Source of the DNA: Devosia epidermidihirudinis
GTDB taxonomy: Bacteria > Pseudomonadota > Alphaproteobacteria > Rhizobiales > Devosiaceae
Assembly (NCBI RefSeq): GCF_000971295.1
Contig: NZ_LANJ01000046.1
Span: 124,001-188,000 of the forward strand
DNA: 64,000 nt
Reading direction: 5' to 3'
Part shown: positions 28,114-36,202 of the stretch, one piece after another
How positions within the stretch are numbered: position 1 is the stretch's first letter
Layout of the letters: each line of letters starts with the position of its first letter
Notes under the pieces: model-generated
Databases searched by the model: none
Told to the model about the DNA's origin: nothing
What the model saw: the letters and a program-made list of their open reading frames with translations, nothing else
Translations under genes and position numbers: made by a program

Positions 28114-29595
28114 TTACTCTGTCCAGCGGATGTCGCGCAGAACCAGCCCCTCGATGGGCGAGTTCTTCCACATGCCGGTGAGCTTGGAGTTCCACACGCC
28201 AGTCTGGGGAAGCTCGAACAGATAGCCGTTGACTGCGTCCTTCGCGAGAATGGTCTGTGCCTCGATGGCCAGTTCCTTGCGCTGTGCGTCGTCGGTCGTG
28301 CCATTCAGCTTCTCTATGACCGCCTGGAAAACGGGATTGTCATAGCCGAAGTAGTAATCGGGATTGGCGTAATTTCCAATGTCGAATGGTTCGACATGGC
28401 TGATGATGGTCAGGTCGAAATCCTTCTTGGTGTAGACGTCGTCCAGCCACTGCGCCCATTCCACATTGATCAGCTCGAGCTTGATGCCGATCTTGGCGAA
28501 ATCGCTGGCAATGATCTGCCCGCTGAGACGCGCATAAGCCAGGGGTGGCAGCTTCAGCGTTGCCGAGAAACCATCAGGAAAGCCGGCCTCTGCAAGCAGC
28601 TTGCGCGCTGCGTCGAGATCGAACGGATAGGTGTTGGTCAGGTCGACATAATAGGGATTGTGCGGCGCGAAATGGCTGCCGATTGGCACGCCATAGCCAT
28701 AGGTTGCGCCATCGATGATCGCCTTGCGGTCAATGGCATGGGCCATGGCCTGACGCACGCGCAGGTCCGTGAACGGCGCCTTCTTGTTGTTGGTCGACAG
28801 CAGGGTCTCACCTTCCGTCGTGCCAACCAGAATGTTGAACGCTGGATTACCCTCGAACACACCGAGTGCCTCGGCGGCGAAGTTGTTGGTGCCGTCGATG
28901 TCACCAGCCAGCAGCGCATTGGTCATTGTCGCGGTATCGCTGATGAACACATAGGTTGCCTTGGTCAGGTGGATTGGCTCACCCCAATAGGGGCCATAGG
29001 CTTCCAGCACGACGCGGCTGCCCTTGTCCCACTGCACGAAGCTGAATGGACCGGTGCCGATCGGGTCGGTGGCGTTGTTGTCAGCGCTTTCCGGCGCAAC
29101 GATCACCGCGTCGCCACGGCCCAGATCGAACAGGAACATGCCGACAGGCTTGCTGAGCTTGAACTCAACGGTCAGCGGATCGATCACCGTGACGCTGGAA
29201 ATCGGCTCGTAGAATTCCTTGTGCGCATTGGTGCTGTTTGGCGACAGGATACGGTCGAAGGTGAACTTGACGTCTTCGGCATCAAAGCTGGTGCCGTCGT
29301 GGAAGGTCACTCCGTCCTGCAGCTGGAACGTATAGGTCAGATTGTCGTCCGAGATGGTCCAGCTCTTGGCGAGGTCGGGCTGAACAGCGCCGTTCTCGTC
29401 GATGCGGGTCAGACCCTCAAAAATGTTCTGGTAGACGACGATATCGATGGCTTCAGCCGCCCCGGCAGTCGGATCGAGGATCGGTGGCTCAAGCGCCACG
29501 CCGATGCGGACTTCGGTTGGCTGCGCCATCGCTGCCGCGACAAGTGTCGTGCTCAGCGCCAGCGCGAGGCCGATAGCCTTCAATGCATTGCCCAT
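28114..29595 (-). CDS. Peptide-type ABC transporter, periplasmic binding protein (SBP family 5)
   Basis: 493 residues, first gene of the operon. A signal peptide MGNALKAIGLALALSTTLVAAAMA is followed by the family 5 fold: EPPILDPTAGAAEAID, YQNIFEGLTRID, PDLAKSWTISDDNLTYTFQLQDGVTFHDG, and DPIGTGPFSFVQWDKGSRVVLE. C-terminal ELPQTGVWNSKLTGMWKN is typical. Ligand could be a dipeptide, oligopeptide, or another small molecule such as glutathione or nickel-chelate; sequence alone does not decide. TAGGAGCGACCT provides the ribosome-binding site. Confidence 0.94.
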   Translation of the reverse strand: MGNALKAIGLALALSTTLVAAAMAQPTEVRIGVALEPPILDPTAGAAEAIDIVVYQNIFEGLTRIDENGAVQPDLAKSWTISDDNLTYTFQLQDGVTFHDGTSFDAEDVKFTFDRILSPNSTNAHKEFYEPISSVTVIDPLTVEFKLSKPVGMFLFDLGRGDAVIVAPESADNNATDPIGTGPFSFVQWDKGSRVVLEAYGPYWGEPIHLTKATYVFISDTATMTNALLAGDIDGTNNFAAEALGVFEGNPAFNILVGTTEGETLLSTNNKKAPFTDLRVRQAMAHAIDRKAIIDGATYGYGVPIGSHFAPHNPYYVDLTNTYPFDLDAARKLLAEAGFPDGFSATLKLPPLAYARLSGQIIASDFAKIGIKLELINVEWAQWLDDVYTKKDFDLTIISHVEPFDIGNYANPDYYFGYDNPVFQAVIEKLNGTTDDAQRKELAIEAQTILAKDAVNGYLFELPQTGVWNSKLTGMWKNSPIEGLVLRDIRWTE

Positions 29596-29768
29596 AGGTC
29601 GCTCCTAACTTCGGCGCCAAACCGCGCCGTTTGATTGATCAGCCCGCGTCGATATTTCGACGGTGCCCCAAAGCGTTACGCTGCTCAATCGTGCCGGTGC
29701 ATGAGGCCCCGGCTCCCATGGACAGAATGTATATTGGATCGCCACTAACATGGCAGTAGCCGGTTTGG

Positions 29769-31427
29769 TTATACTTTCCTACGATCGCCCAGCCGCGTAG
29801 CAAGAATGACCGGAATGAGCCCGGCCAGCACGATGAACAGTGCGGGCAGCGCTGCCTGAGCAAAAAGCCCCACATTGGCGCGCATATAAACCAGCGTCGC
29901 CAGCGTATCGACGCCGAGCGGGCGCAGCAGCAGCGTCGCCGGCAATTCCTTGACGATCTCGACAAACACCAGCGTCGCCGCACTCAAAATTGCGGGCGTG
30001 AGTGTCGGAATATCGATGCGCAACAGCAGCCCCAGCCTGCGCTCGCCCAGAACCTTGCCAGCATCGAGCACCGACGTGCCGCGCTTCTTCATCGCCGCAT
30101 CCAGCGTCGAGTGACTGACGGCGAGGAACCGGATGGCGTAGACATAGAGCAGGGCGGCCATCGATCCCGACAGGATCAGTCCCGGGCGCCAGTCCGCCAG
30201 CGCCATGGTCATCCGGTTAAACCACAGATCGGCCTGCCCCAGCGGCTGCAACAGGCCCAGTGCCAGCACCGTGCCGGGAATGGCATAACCTAGGGTCGCC
30301 AGCCGGATTGCCCCGCGCGACACGCTGCCGGACGATTGCGAAAGCTTGGCCGCGATAAAGCCCAATACCACCGTAATGACTGCGCCCAGGCTCGCCAGAA
30401 TGACTGTCGGCACCAGCGCCGCTACGGTCGAGGCGATAGTCTCTGGCAGCACCACGCGGAAGGCCGAGAACGTCAGCTGGCCAACGGGAATGCCGAACCC
30501 CAGCGCCAGGAGCACGAGGCAAAAGCCGAACGCGCTCCACTTGCGTGGCCCCGCCAGAATTTCGCGGGCGGGTGGCACCCGGCTGTCGCGCCGACCGAGA
30601 TAAACCCGATTGCGCCGCGCCTGACCTTCGGCGGCGATCAACAGGCCAATAACCAGCACCACCGTCACCGCCAATTGCGCTGCGCCGCCAAAGTCAGCCC
30701 GGTTGATCCAGGTGGAATAGATGATGGCCGTGATAGCGTTGATGCCGAAATACTGCACCGCGCCGAGGTCGTTCACCACCTCCATCATCGCCAGCGTCAC
30801 CCCCACCACAAGGGCAGGGCGCGACAGCGGCAGCGTTACGGTGAAAAACGTCCGCATCCCGCCCGCGCCAAGCGTTCGCGCTGCAATATTGAGCGAGGCC
30901 GACTGCATTAAGAAAAACGCGCGGCATGCCACATAAACGTAAGGATAGAGCACGGCTGACAGCACCAACACCGCACCCCAGCTGCTGCGAATATTGGGAA
31001 ACCAGTACTCCTTGAGCGAGGTTGCGCCATTGAAGGTGCGCAGCAGGGTTTGCAGCGGCCCGGTGAAGTCGAGAAACTCCACATAGGTGTAGGCCGCCAG
31101 ATAGGTCGGCACGGCCAGCGGCACCACCAGCGCCCAGTCAAACAGCCGCCGCAGTGGAAATTCGTAATGCGTCACCAGCCACGCTGCAACGAGGCCAACC
31201 GTTCCGGTCACCAGCCCGACCGACACCATCAGTTGCGCCGTGTCGCGCAGTGACGTTGGCAGCATCGCCGCCGCCAGTCCATTGCTGCCCGTCGCAACAG
31301 CCGCAGCAGCCGACCATGCCAGCCAGCCAATCGGCAACCCGGCAAGCGCCACCAGAACCAGCGGCACGATGGGCAGTGCAAACGAGCGCTCGCTCTTTTG
31401 CCAGTGCTGGCGAAGTGTCCCCAGCAT
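29769..31427 (-). CDS. Iron(III) ABC transporter permease (FbpB-like, duplicated)
   Basis: 552 residues with two fused permease units of about six helices each. The two EAA-like loops are ARTLGAGGMRTFFTVTLPLSRPALVVG and GKVLGERRLGLLLRIDIPTLTPAILSA. PLAVPTYLAAYTYVEFLD and the KELPATLLLRPLGVDTLATLVY ending are characteristic of the FbpB/SfuB iron permeases. It begins 3 bases after the stop of the binding-protein gene, so they are cotranscribed. No FbpC-type ATPase follows; the next gene downstream belongs to the peptide transporter. Such permeases may share an ATPase encoded elsewhere. Confidence 0.93.
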   Translation of the reverse strand: MLGTLRQHWQKSERSFALPIVPLVLVALAGLPIGWLAWSAAAAVATGSNGLAAAMLPTSLRDTAQLMVSVGLVTGTVGLVAAWLVTHYEFPLRRLFDWALVVPLAVPTYLAAYTYVEFLDFTGPLQTLLRTFNGATSLKEYWFPNIRSSWGAVLVLSAVLYPYVYVACRAFFLMQSASLNIAARTLGAGGMRTFFTVTLPLSRPALVVGVTLAMMEVVNDLGAVQYFGINAITAIIYSTWINRADFGGAAQLAVTVVLVIGLLIAAEGQARRNRVYLGRRDSRVPPAREILAGPRKWSAFGFCLVLLALGFGIPVGQLTFSAFRVVLPETIASTVAALVPTVILASLGAVITVVLGFIAAKLSQSSGSVSRGAIRLATLGYAIPGTVLALGLLQPLGQADLWFNRMTMALADWRPGLILSGSMAALLYVYAIRFLAVSHSTLDAAMKKRGTSVLDAGKVLGERRLGLLLRIDIPTLTPAILSAATLVFVEIVKELPATLLLRPLGVDTLATLVYMRANVGLFAQAALPALFIVLAGLIPVILATRLGDRRKV

Positions 31428-31430
31428 GCC

Positions 31431-32468
31431 TTAGTTCTGCGGGCCTTCGTCGAACTTGATCTCGTCGACCAGCGCCGCCGCTTCCTTGCGGTGCGAGGCA
31501 ATCTCGACCATTGGCGTCTTGTCGGCGTTCAGCGCGCCCCAGCTGGCCACCAGCTCGGATGGCGCGACGCCAGCCACCACGGGGAACTCATAATTGCCGC
31601 TGGCGTAGATGTGCTGGGCTTCGTCCGACAGCAGGAATTCGACCAGCTTGTTGGCATTGTCCTTGTTGGGCGCATACTTCGCCACAACCGCACCAGACAG
31701 GTTCACCTGCGTGCCGTCGCCCGTTGCATCGGGATAGATGATACGTGCCGAAGCGGCCCAGTCCTTCTGTTCAGGCTCTGCGTCATTGGTCAGCATCAGG
31801 CCCATATAATAGGTATTGCCGATGGCGAGGTCACAGGTGCCTTCAAAGATCGCCTTCATCTGGTCGCGGTCAGCGCCGGTTGGCGGGCGGCTGAGGTTAT
31901 CGCGCACATGGATCAGCCAGTCGCGCGTCTTGTCGACACCCCAATGGGAAATGCGGGTCGCGATCAGCCCGATATTGTAGGCATGCTGGCCCGAACGGGT
32001 GCAGAGGCGCCCCTTCCACTCGGGGCCTGCAATGTCCTCATAGGTCAGCGCGGTTTCGCTCACACGATCGATCGAGGCATAGAACACGCGGGCGCGTAGC
32101 GACAGCGCCACCCATTGCCCGTCTGGGTCCTGATACTGTGCCGGCACCCGCGCCAGAGCCTCCGGCGCAATGGTCTGGCTCACGCCCAGGTCCTTGGCAT
32201 TGGCGAGGTTGCCAATATCGACGGTGACGATGACGTCAGCAGGCGACAGCTCGCCCTCGGCCTGCACGCGCTCGATCAGCCCATCTGCCGCAAACAGCAC
32301 ATTGGTCTTGATGCCGGTTTCCGAGGTGAAGAGATCGAGCAAGGGCTGGATCAGGCCGGGCTCGCGATAGGTGTAAACGTTCACCACATCGCTCTGCGCC
32401 ATTGCCGGACCACTCTGGCTCAATGCCAATGCAGCCACCACAAAACCAACGCGTTGCCAAACAGCCAT
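31431..32468 (-). CDS. Iron(III) ABC transporter, periplasmic binding protein (FbpA/FutA-like)
   Basis: 345 residues. Signal peptide: MAVWQRVGFVVAALAL, cleaved after GPAMA. The mature protein starts QSDVVNVYTYREPGLIQPLLDLF, the usual opening of the transferrin-like FbpA group, and holds the paired tyrosines of the iron site in IGNTYYMGLM, with another Tyr in YTYREP. WKGRLCTRSGQHAYNIGL is a family segment. ATG 32466-32468 is preceded by GGAGA; the longer frame upstream is not a secretion signal. A palindrome resembling an Irr box lies 80-98 bases upstream. Confidence 0.94.
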   Translation of the reverse strand: MAVWQRVGFVVAALALSQSGPAMAQSDVVNVYTYREPGLIQPLLDLFTSETGIKTNVLFAADGLIERVQAEGELSPADVIVTVDIGNLANAKDLGVSQTIAPEALARVPAQYQDPDGQWVALSLRARVFYASIDRVSETALTYEDIAGPEWKGRLCTRSGQHAYNIGLIATRISHWGVDKTRDWLIHVRDNLSRPPTGADRDQMKAIFEGTCDLAIGNTYYMGLMLTNDAEPEQKDWAASARIIYPDATGDGTQVNLSGAVVAKYAPNKDNANKLVEFLLSDEAQHIYASGNYEFPVVAGVAPSELVASWGALNADKTPMVEIASHRKEAAALVDEIKFDEGPQN

Positions 32469-32547
32469 AATGCCGATCTCCAGTTGCTGCCTTGTGGAAC
32501 TGGTTCGGTCGCGTGTCAATTAAATCTAGCGAAAACAATGCGTTACC

Positions 32548-32566
32548 GTTTGGAGTGATTCCAAAC
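32548..32566. promoter_or_regulatory. Putative Irr box (iron control element) upstream of fbpA
   Basis: GTTTGGA-GTGAT-TCCAAAC, a 7+5+7 inverted repeat; read on the gene strand its core is TTTGGAATCACTCCAAA. This matches the published Irr/ICE pattern (TTTAGAATTATTCTAAA type) at 13 of 17 positions counted by eye. Irr is the haem-responsive iron regulator of rhizobial-type alphaproteobacteria, and an iron importer is an expected target. No experimental support. Confidence 0.55.
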
Positions 32567-32614
32567 TGCAGCGCGATAGTGGAGTAGATTCAGCACCTTG
32601 CCTGACGAGGCAAG

Positions 32615-35143
32615 TCAGCTTTCTTTGCTGACTTCGTTGGTCTGCTCGACGAGGTCGGGTGGGATGCGCAGAGTGAACAGCATGCCCTTCTCACCGGCCG
32701 GGTCGACAGCGAGCGAAAACGCATTCACGGCCAGCAGCGAGCGCGTCAGCGCCAGCCCGACGCTGGAGCGCACCGGGGTCATCATCTTGCCGTCGCGGCC
32801 GGGGCCATCGCGGAACACCACGAAGCGTTCAGCCATATCCACGGCATTGGTGGAACTGTCGCGGACGTGGATGGCGATACCACCATCGTCTTCGCGCTGC
32901 GCCGAGATCACGGCTGCGGCACCTGTCGGGGTCTGGTCGATGGCGCTGGCAAGCAGGTTCAAAACAGCCTGAGCCAGCGATGCACGGTCAGCCGTGATGC
33001 GGGGCAGGGTTTCGGAGATGGCATTGCGCACGATCACCCGGGCGCTGCTGGCCTGCTGGCGCACCCGAATGACGCAGCTTTCCAGCAGGGCCGTCAGCTC
33101 AATACTAGCGCGCTGCGGCAGGTAGCGACCATCCCGCAGGCGCGCATAATCATCGAGCTCATCGACGAGCGCCGCAATCTCATGGCCAGCCGTTGTGATG
33201 TCTTGGGCATAGCTTTCATAGCGCTCGTTCTCCAGCGCCCCGAAAGCCTCCGTGCGGATCAGGTCCGAGAAGCCGATAATGGTGTTGAGTGGTCGGCGTA
33301 CGCCCCGGCTGATACGTGCCAGCAGTGCTGGATCGGCGTCACTGGGCGCGGCGAGGCGCTGAGGCGCCGTATCGCGATTACGCACGAAGCCGAAATAGCC
33401 CGTGACGATTCCAGCCTGGCCCTGCGCGAACAAAATGATTTCAGCTCTGCCGCTGCCAGACCGGGCGGTGAGGCATGGCCGCGCCGTTTCAGCAAAGCGC
33501 GCCGGGCGTTCGAGGAACTCTCGCAGCCCCGGCAATTCGGTGTCGGCAACCATGGCAGACAGCGACATGCCCAGCGCAGCGTCGGGCTTTTGTTCAAGCA
33601 ACATGGCGCCGCGCGCCGTCATGGCGCTGATCACACCCGCGCGGGTCGCTTCAAAGAAACCATCACCACGCACATCGGCGAACGACTGCGCAAAGGCGCG
33701 CACTGCCCCTTCATGGCCAGTGCGCACTTCGGTCGCGCTGGCGGACAGCATCAGGGCAGGGCGTCCCTGCCAGGAAATTGACTGCAGGCGCGCCGTCACC
33801 GGCACAAGCGTGCCGTCGCGCTGCACCAGATGGTTGACCGGTCCGGCTTCCTGTCCGTCAGGGCCAGCCGCCGGAAACACCGAGGCGAGCCCCGCAGCGC
33901 GCAGGCTTTCGACCGAGCTGTACCCCACCATTTCGGTGATCGCCCGGTTGGCAAACAGCACCTGCTGATCCCGGAACACCAGAATGCCCAGCGGCAAACG
34001 GTTCAGCACCAGCGTTTCGCCGCCCAGATTGATCAGGGAGCCGGACGGCGCTGCCGCTGCGACCGGCGCAACGGGCTGGCGTGCAGCGCTATTGTCGCCG
34101 ACGCGATCATTGAGGATGCGCGACAACTCATCAAAATTATACCGCGACACGCGCTCGACGGTTTCAGTGTCCGGAGCGGCCGCATCCTCAGGCTGTGGTC
34201 CGGGCTCGGTGATCGCCTCGACGATTGTTTCTTCAGAAACCTGATCCAGCCGGGTGAGGTCATCAAGATCCGCTTCAGCGTCGGTCTCTTCAGCTGGTGT
34301 GTCTTCGATCTCGCCCGGGTCCATGATGGCAACGCGGGCGTCGGTCGAATCGTTTTCGTCCATTGTCGCAGCTGTTTCGGGCACTTCGGCGTGCGGCGCT
34401 TCTGGTGGCGTGTCGTCGTCCGCGGTCAGCGGGGTATAGAGCGCCTCGTCGGCGGCGAGCTTGTCGACCAGCCGACTCAGGCGGCTGCTCGTCAAAGGCG
34501 TATCGGACGCAGCGGTGTCCTCGGTCCGCTCCGCCGAATCATCCGCCGTCACCAAAGCCAGCGGCGGCGCAGCGTCCTGTTCGGCTTCTGTCCAGTTCGC
34601 CAGGTCATCCTGGTATGCCGGCGTGGACACTTCGGGAGTGTCGGCGGCAGGGGGCACGATGTCCCCATGATCCACATCGTCATGCCACTCTTCAGGGATC
34701 GTCGGTGATTCGTCCGCAACAGTCACATCGGGCGTTACGGCCTCGTCCACGGTTGCGGGCGCTTTGGCCGCAGCCAGCACCTCGGCAGCGATAGGATCGA
34801 CGCCCACCACCAGCAGAACCTTTTGTCCATCCTGCCAGGTCAGCGGTGTCGTCGCACAGGTGCTCGAAGCGGGTTTGTCGCCGGCCAGGAACTGGATTCG
34901 CGCCAGGCTTGTGCGGCCAAGCGAGCCCAGCCGGATATTGCGCGCGATCTGTCCCTTGATCGGAACAGCCAGCGGCGCTGGTTTCAGCCCGTGCTTTTTG
35001 AGTTTCGCCAGAAACAATCCAGCCGCTGCGTTTTGCCACAGCAGCAGCGAGCCATCCTGCGACCAGAGCCAGGCCGGGCGCGAGTCATCGGCGTGCTGTA
35101 ACACGCGACGAGCGCTGGGCGATGTGATCCAGTCGGCATCCAT
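32615..35143 (-). CDS. PdhS-like sensor protein with a degenerate histidine kinase domain
   Basis: 842 residues from ATG 35141-35143; frame upstream to 35299 is rejected for its rare TTA codon and lack of a ribosome-binding site. The N-terminus SRPAWLWSQDGSLLLWQNAAA matches Hyphomicrobiales PdhS-like kinases. An acidic, low-complexity stretch (about 155-390) precedes a PAS domain (GILVFRDQQVLFANRAITEMVGY). The HisKA region reads ARISRGVRRPLNTIIGFSDLI: the phospho-acceptor His is Arg613. The N box NLLASAIDQTP lacks the Mg-binding Asn, and the G1 box is DSSTNAV. Autokinase activity is therefore unlikely; a scaffold or phosphatase role is possible (inference). No response regulator is adjacent. 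Confidence 0.88.
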   Translation of the reverse strand: MDADWITSPSARRVLQHADDSRPAWLWSQDGSLLLWQNAAAGLFLAKLKKHGLKPAPLAVPIKGQIARNIRLGSLGRTSLARIQFLAGDKPASSTCATTPLTWQDGQKVLLVVGVDPIAAEVLAAAKAPATVDEAVTPDVTVADESPTIPEEWHDDVDHGDIVPPAADTPEVSTPAYQDDLANWTEAEQDAAPPLALVTADDSAERTEDTAASDTPLTSSRLSRLVDKLAADEALYTPLTADDDTPPEAPHAEVPETAATMDENDSTDARVAIMDPGEIEDTPAEETDAEADLDDLTRLDQVSEETIVEAITEPGPQPEDAAAPDTETVERVSRYNFDELSRILNDRVGDNSAARQPVAPVAAAAPSGSLINLGGETLVLNRLPLGILVFRDQQVLFANRAITEMVGYSSVESLRAAGLASVFPAAGPDGQEAGPVNHLVQRDGTLVPVTARLQSISWQGRPALMLSASATEVRTGHEGAVRAFAQSFADVRGDGFFEATRAGVISAMTARGAMLLEQKPDAALGMSLSAMVADTELPGLREFLERPARFAETARPCLTARSGSGRAEIILFAQGQAGIVTGYFGFVRNRDTAPQRLAAPSDADPALLARISRGVRRPLNTIIGFSDLIRTEAFGALENERYESYAQDITTAGHEIAALVDELDDYARLRDGRYLPQRASIELTALLESCVIRVRQQASSARVIVRNAISETLPRITADRASLAQAVLNLLASAIDQTPTGAAAVISAQREDDGGIAIHVRDSSTNAVDMAERFVVFRDGPGRDGKMMTPVRSSVGLALTRSLLAVNAFSLAVDPAGEKGMLFTLRIPPDLVEQTNEVSKES

Positions 35144-35451
35144 ATACGACAGTGTTCCTGCGATTCCGGCGGCAATGTGTGCCAAGACGGCACAAATGCG
35201 TGGGATCCTTAAGCTTTCTTCAATATAGGGCGTGGCGAGGACGGTCCATAGCGCAGCGCCTTTCTGCCAAGGCATTCCGTCCTGATGGTTAAGTCCCAAA
35301 GCGTTAAGAAAGGCCGTGATTGGACCCGTTATCCGCTGGAAAGGAATTTCCGGGGAAGGTGGGCAAATGGGTGCTTGTCATCCAGAAATTCTCGACCTAT
35401 GTTCCGCCCGCTTTCGGGACGTAGCGCACCGCCGTCCCAGCAATGGTATTT

Positions 35452-35528
35452 GCCGCCTTAGCTCAGTTGGTTAGAGCGCTAGATTGTGGATCTAGAGGTC
35501 CTCGGTTCGATCCCGAGAGGTGGTACCA
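35452..35528 (+). tRNA. tRNA-His (anticodon GTG)
   Basis: 77 bases including encoded CCA. Acceptor stem GCCGCCT/AGGTGGT, D arm GCTCAGTTGGTTAGAGC, anticodon stem CTAGA/TCTAG with loop TTGTGGA (anticodon GTG at 35486-35488), and T arm CTCGG-TTCGATC-CCGAG. The discriminator is A73 and the base before position 1 is T, so the G-1:C73 identity pair of most bacterial tRNA-His is absent, as reported for alphaproteobacteria. A matching HisRS gene lies at 40462. Confidence 0.97.
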
Positions 35529-35645
35529 TTCCTTCCCTTGCAAGTTTTGAGTTTTTGCTGCGCTGTGTCGCCAGGCGCGACTGTGCTTGCCGAACCCATG
35601 CGCAATCGTCGACACTTCGATCAAACGCCATTTGACTGAGTTGCC

Positions 35646-35837
35646 ATGCCAATCGATTTTCGCAAACACGACGCCACAGCAAAGCACCTCCCTGACGCTG
35701 ATCGACAGAAATACACGCTGAAAAAAGCTGAGCTCATCAAAGCCAAGGTGGCGCAGGACGCTGCCGATGAGCAGCTCAGCGCCTTCTTCTGGCAGTGCTT
35801 CGAGGATGACGACGAGGACGAAGGCGACGAGCCGTAA
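35646..35837 (+). CDS. Small acidic-tailed protein, unknown
   Basis: 63 residues, hydrophilic throughout, with a mixed charged helix (KKAELIKAKVAQDAADEQLSAF) and a C-terminal acidic run EDDDEDEGDEP. It has no recognised domain. It lies 117 bases after tRNA-His and 11 bases before a membrane-protein gene on the same strand, so the two probably share a transcript. The ribosome-binding site before ATG is weak, which lowers confidence. Confidence 0.5.
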   Translation: MPIDFRKHDATAKHLPDADRQKYTLKKAELIKAKVAQDAADEQLSAFFWQCFEDDDEDEGDEP

Positions 35838-35848
35838 AGGGGGCGCCG

Positions 35849-36202
35849 ATGACAGTGCCAAGCCTTCGCAGAAAGGTCCTGTTCTCAGCGCCCACCGCCG
35901 CCGTCGTGGTGCCCCTGTTTATGTGCACAGCCCTGAACGCTCTGCTGCGCCCCTGGCTCGCAGAAAGACTCGGCGGCACACTGGTGCTCTTCGGTAACGC
36001 CGTGCGAGGACCTGATCGCTGGTGGTCGTTCGATGCGGCCACACGGGCCGATCACCCGGTGCTCACCGGCTTCCTTAGCACTTCAGATGGTGCGCTCGCC
36101 ATGATGACCTTCGCGCTGATCGCGTTGCTGCTGATCGGTGGATGGGCTTTCGCACGCATCCACCGCCGCTTGGCAAAGCCCAGATCCCGCCCCGACTACT
36201 GA
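35849..36202 (+). CDS. Small membrane protein with two hydrophobic segments, unknown
   Basis: 117 residues. Hydrophobic stretches at about 13-31 (VVPLFMCTALNALL region) and 84-103 (ALAMMTFALIALLLIGGWAFA) with a basic C-terminal tail RIHRRLAKPRSRPDY suggest two membrane spans with both ends inside. AAAGGGGG lies 6 bases before ATG. Its 3' end overlaps the convergent TadG-like gene by 7 bases. No family recognised. Confidence 0.6.
   Translation: MTVPSLRRKVLFSAPTAAVVVPLFMCTALNALLRPWLAERLGGTLVLFGNAVRGPDRWWSFDAATRADHPVLTGFLSTSDGALAMMTFALIALLLIGGWAFARIHRRLAKPRSRPDY

Noticed and set aside
28063-29634. 523-codon plus-strand frame opposite the peptide-binding protein gene
   Set aside because: The minus-strand gene has a signal peptide, family motifs and operon context; the plus frame has none.
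35144-35299. N-terminal extension of the degenerate PdhS-like gene
   Set aside because: The stretch has a rare TTA codon, AT-rich patches and no ribosome-binding site; family N-termini start near the chosen Met.
35452-36202. tRNA-His as an integration site for a genomic island
   Set aside because: No integrase, no repeated tRNA 3' end downstream, and the genes that follow have ordinary composition.
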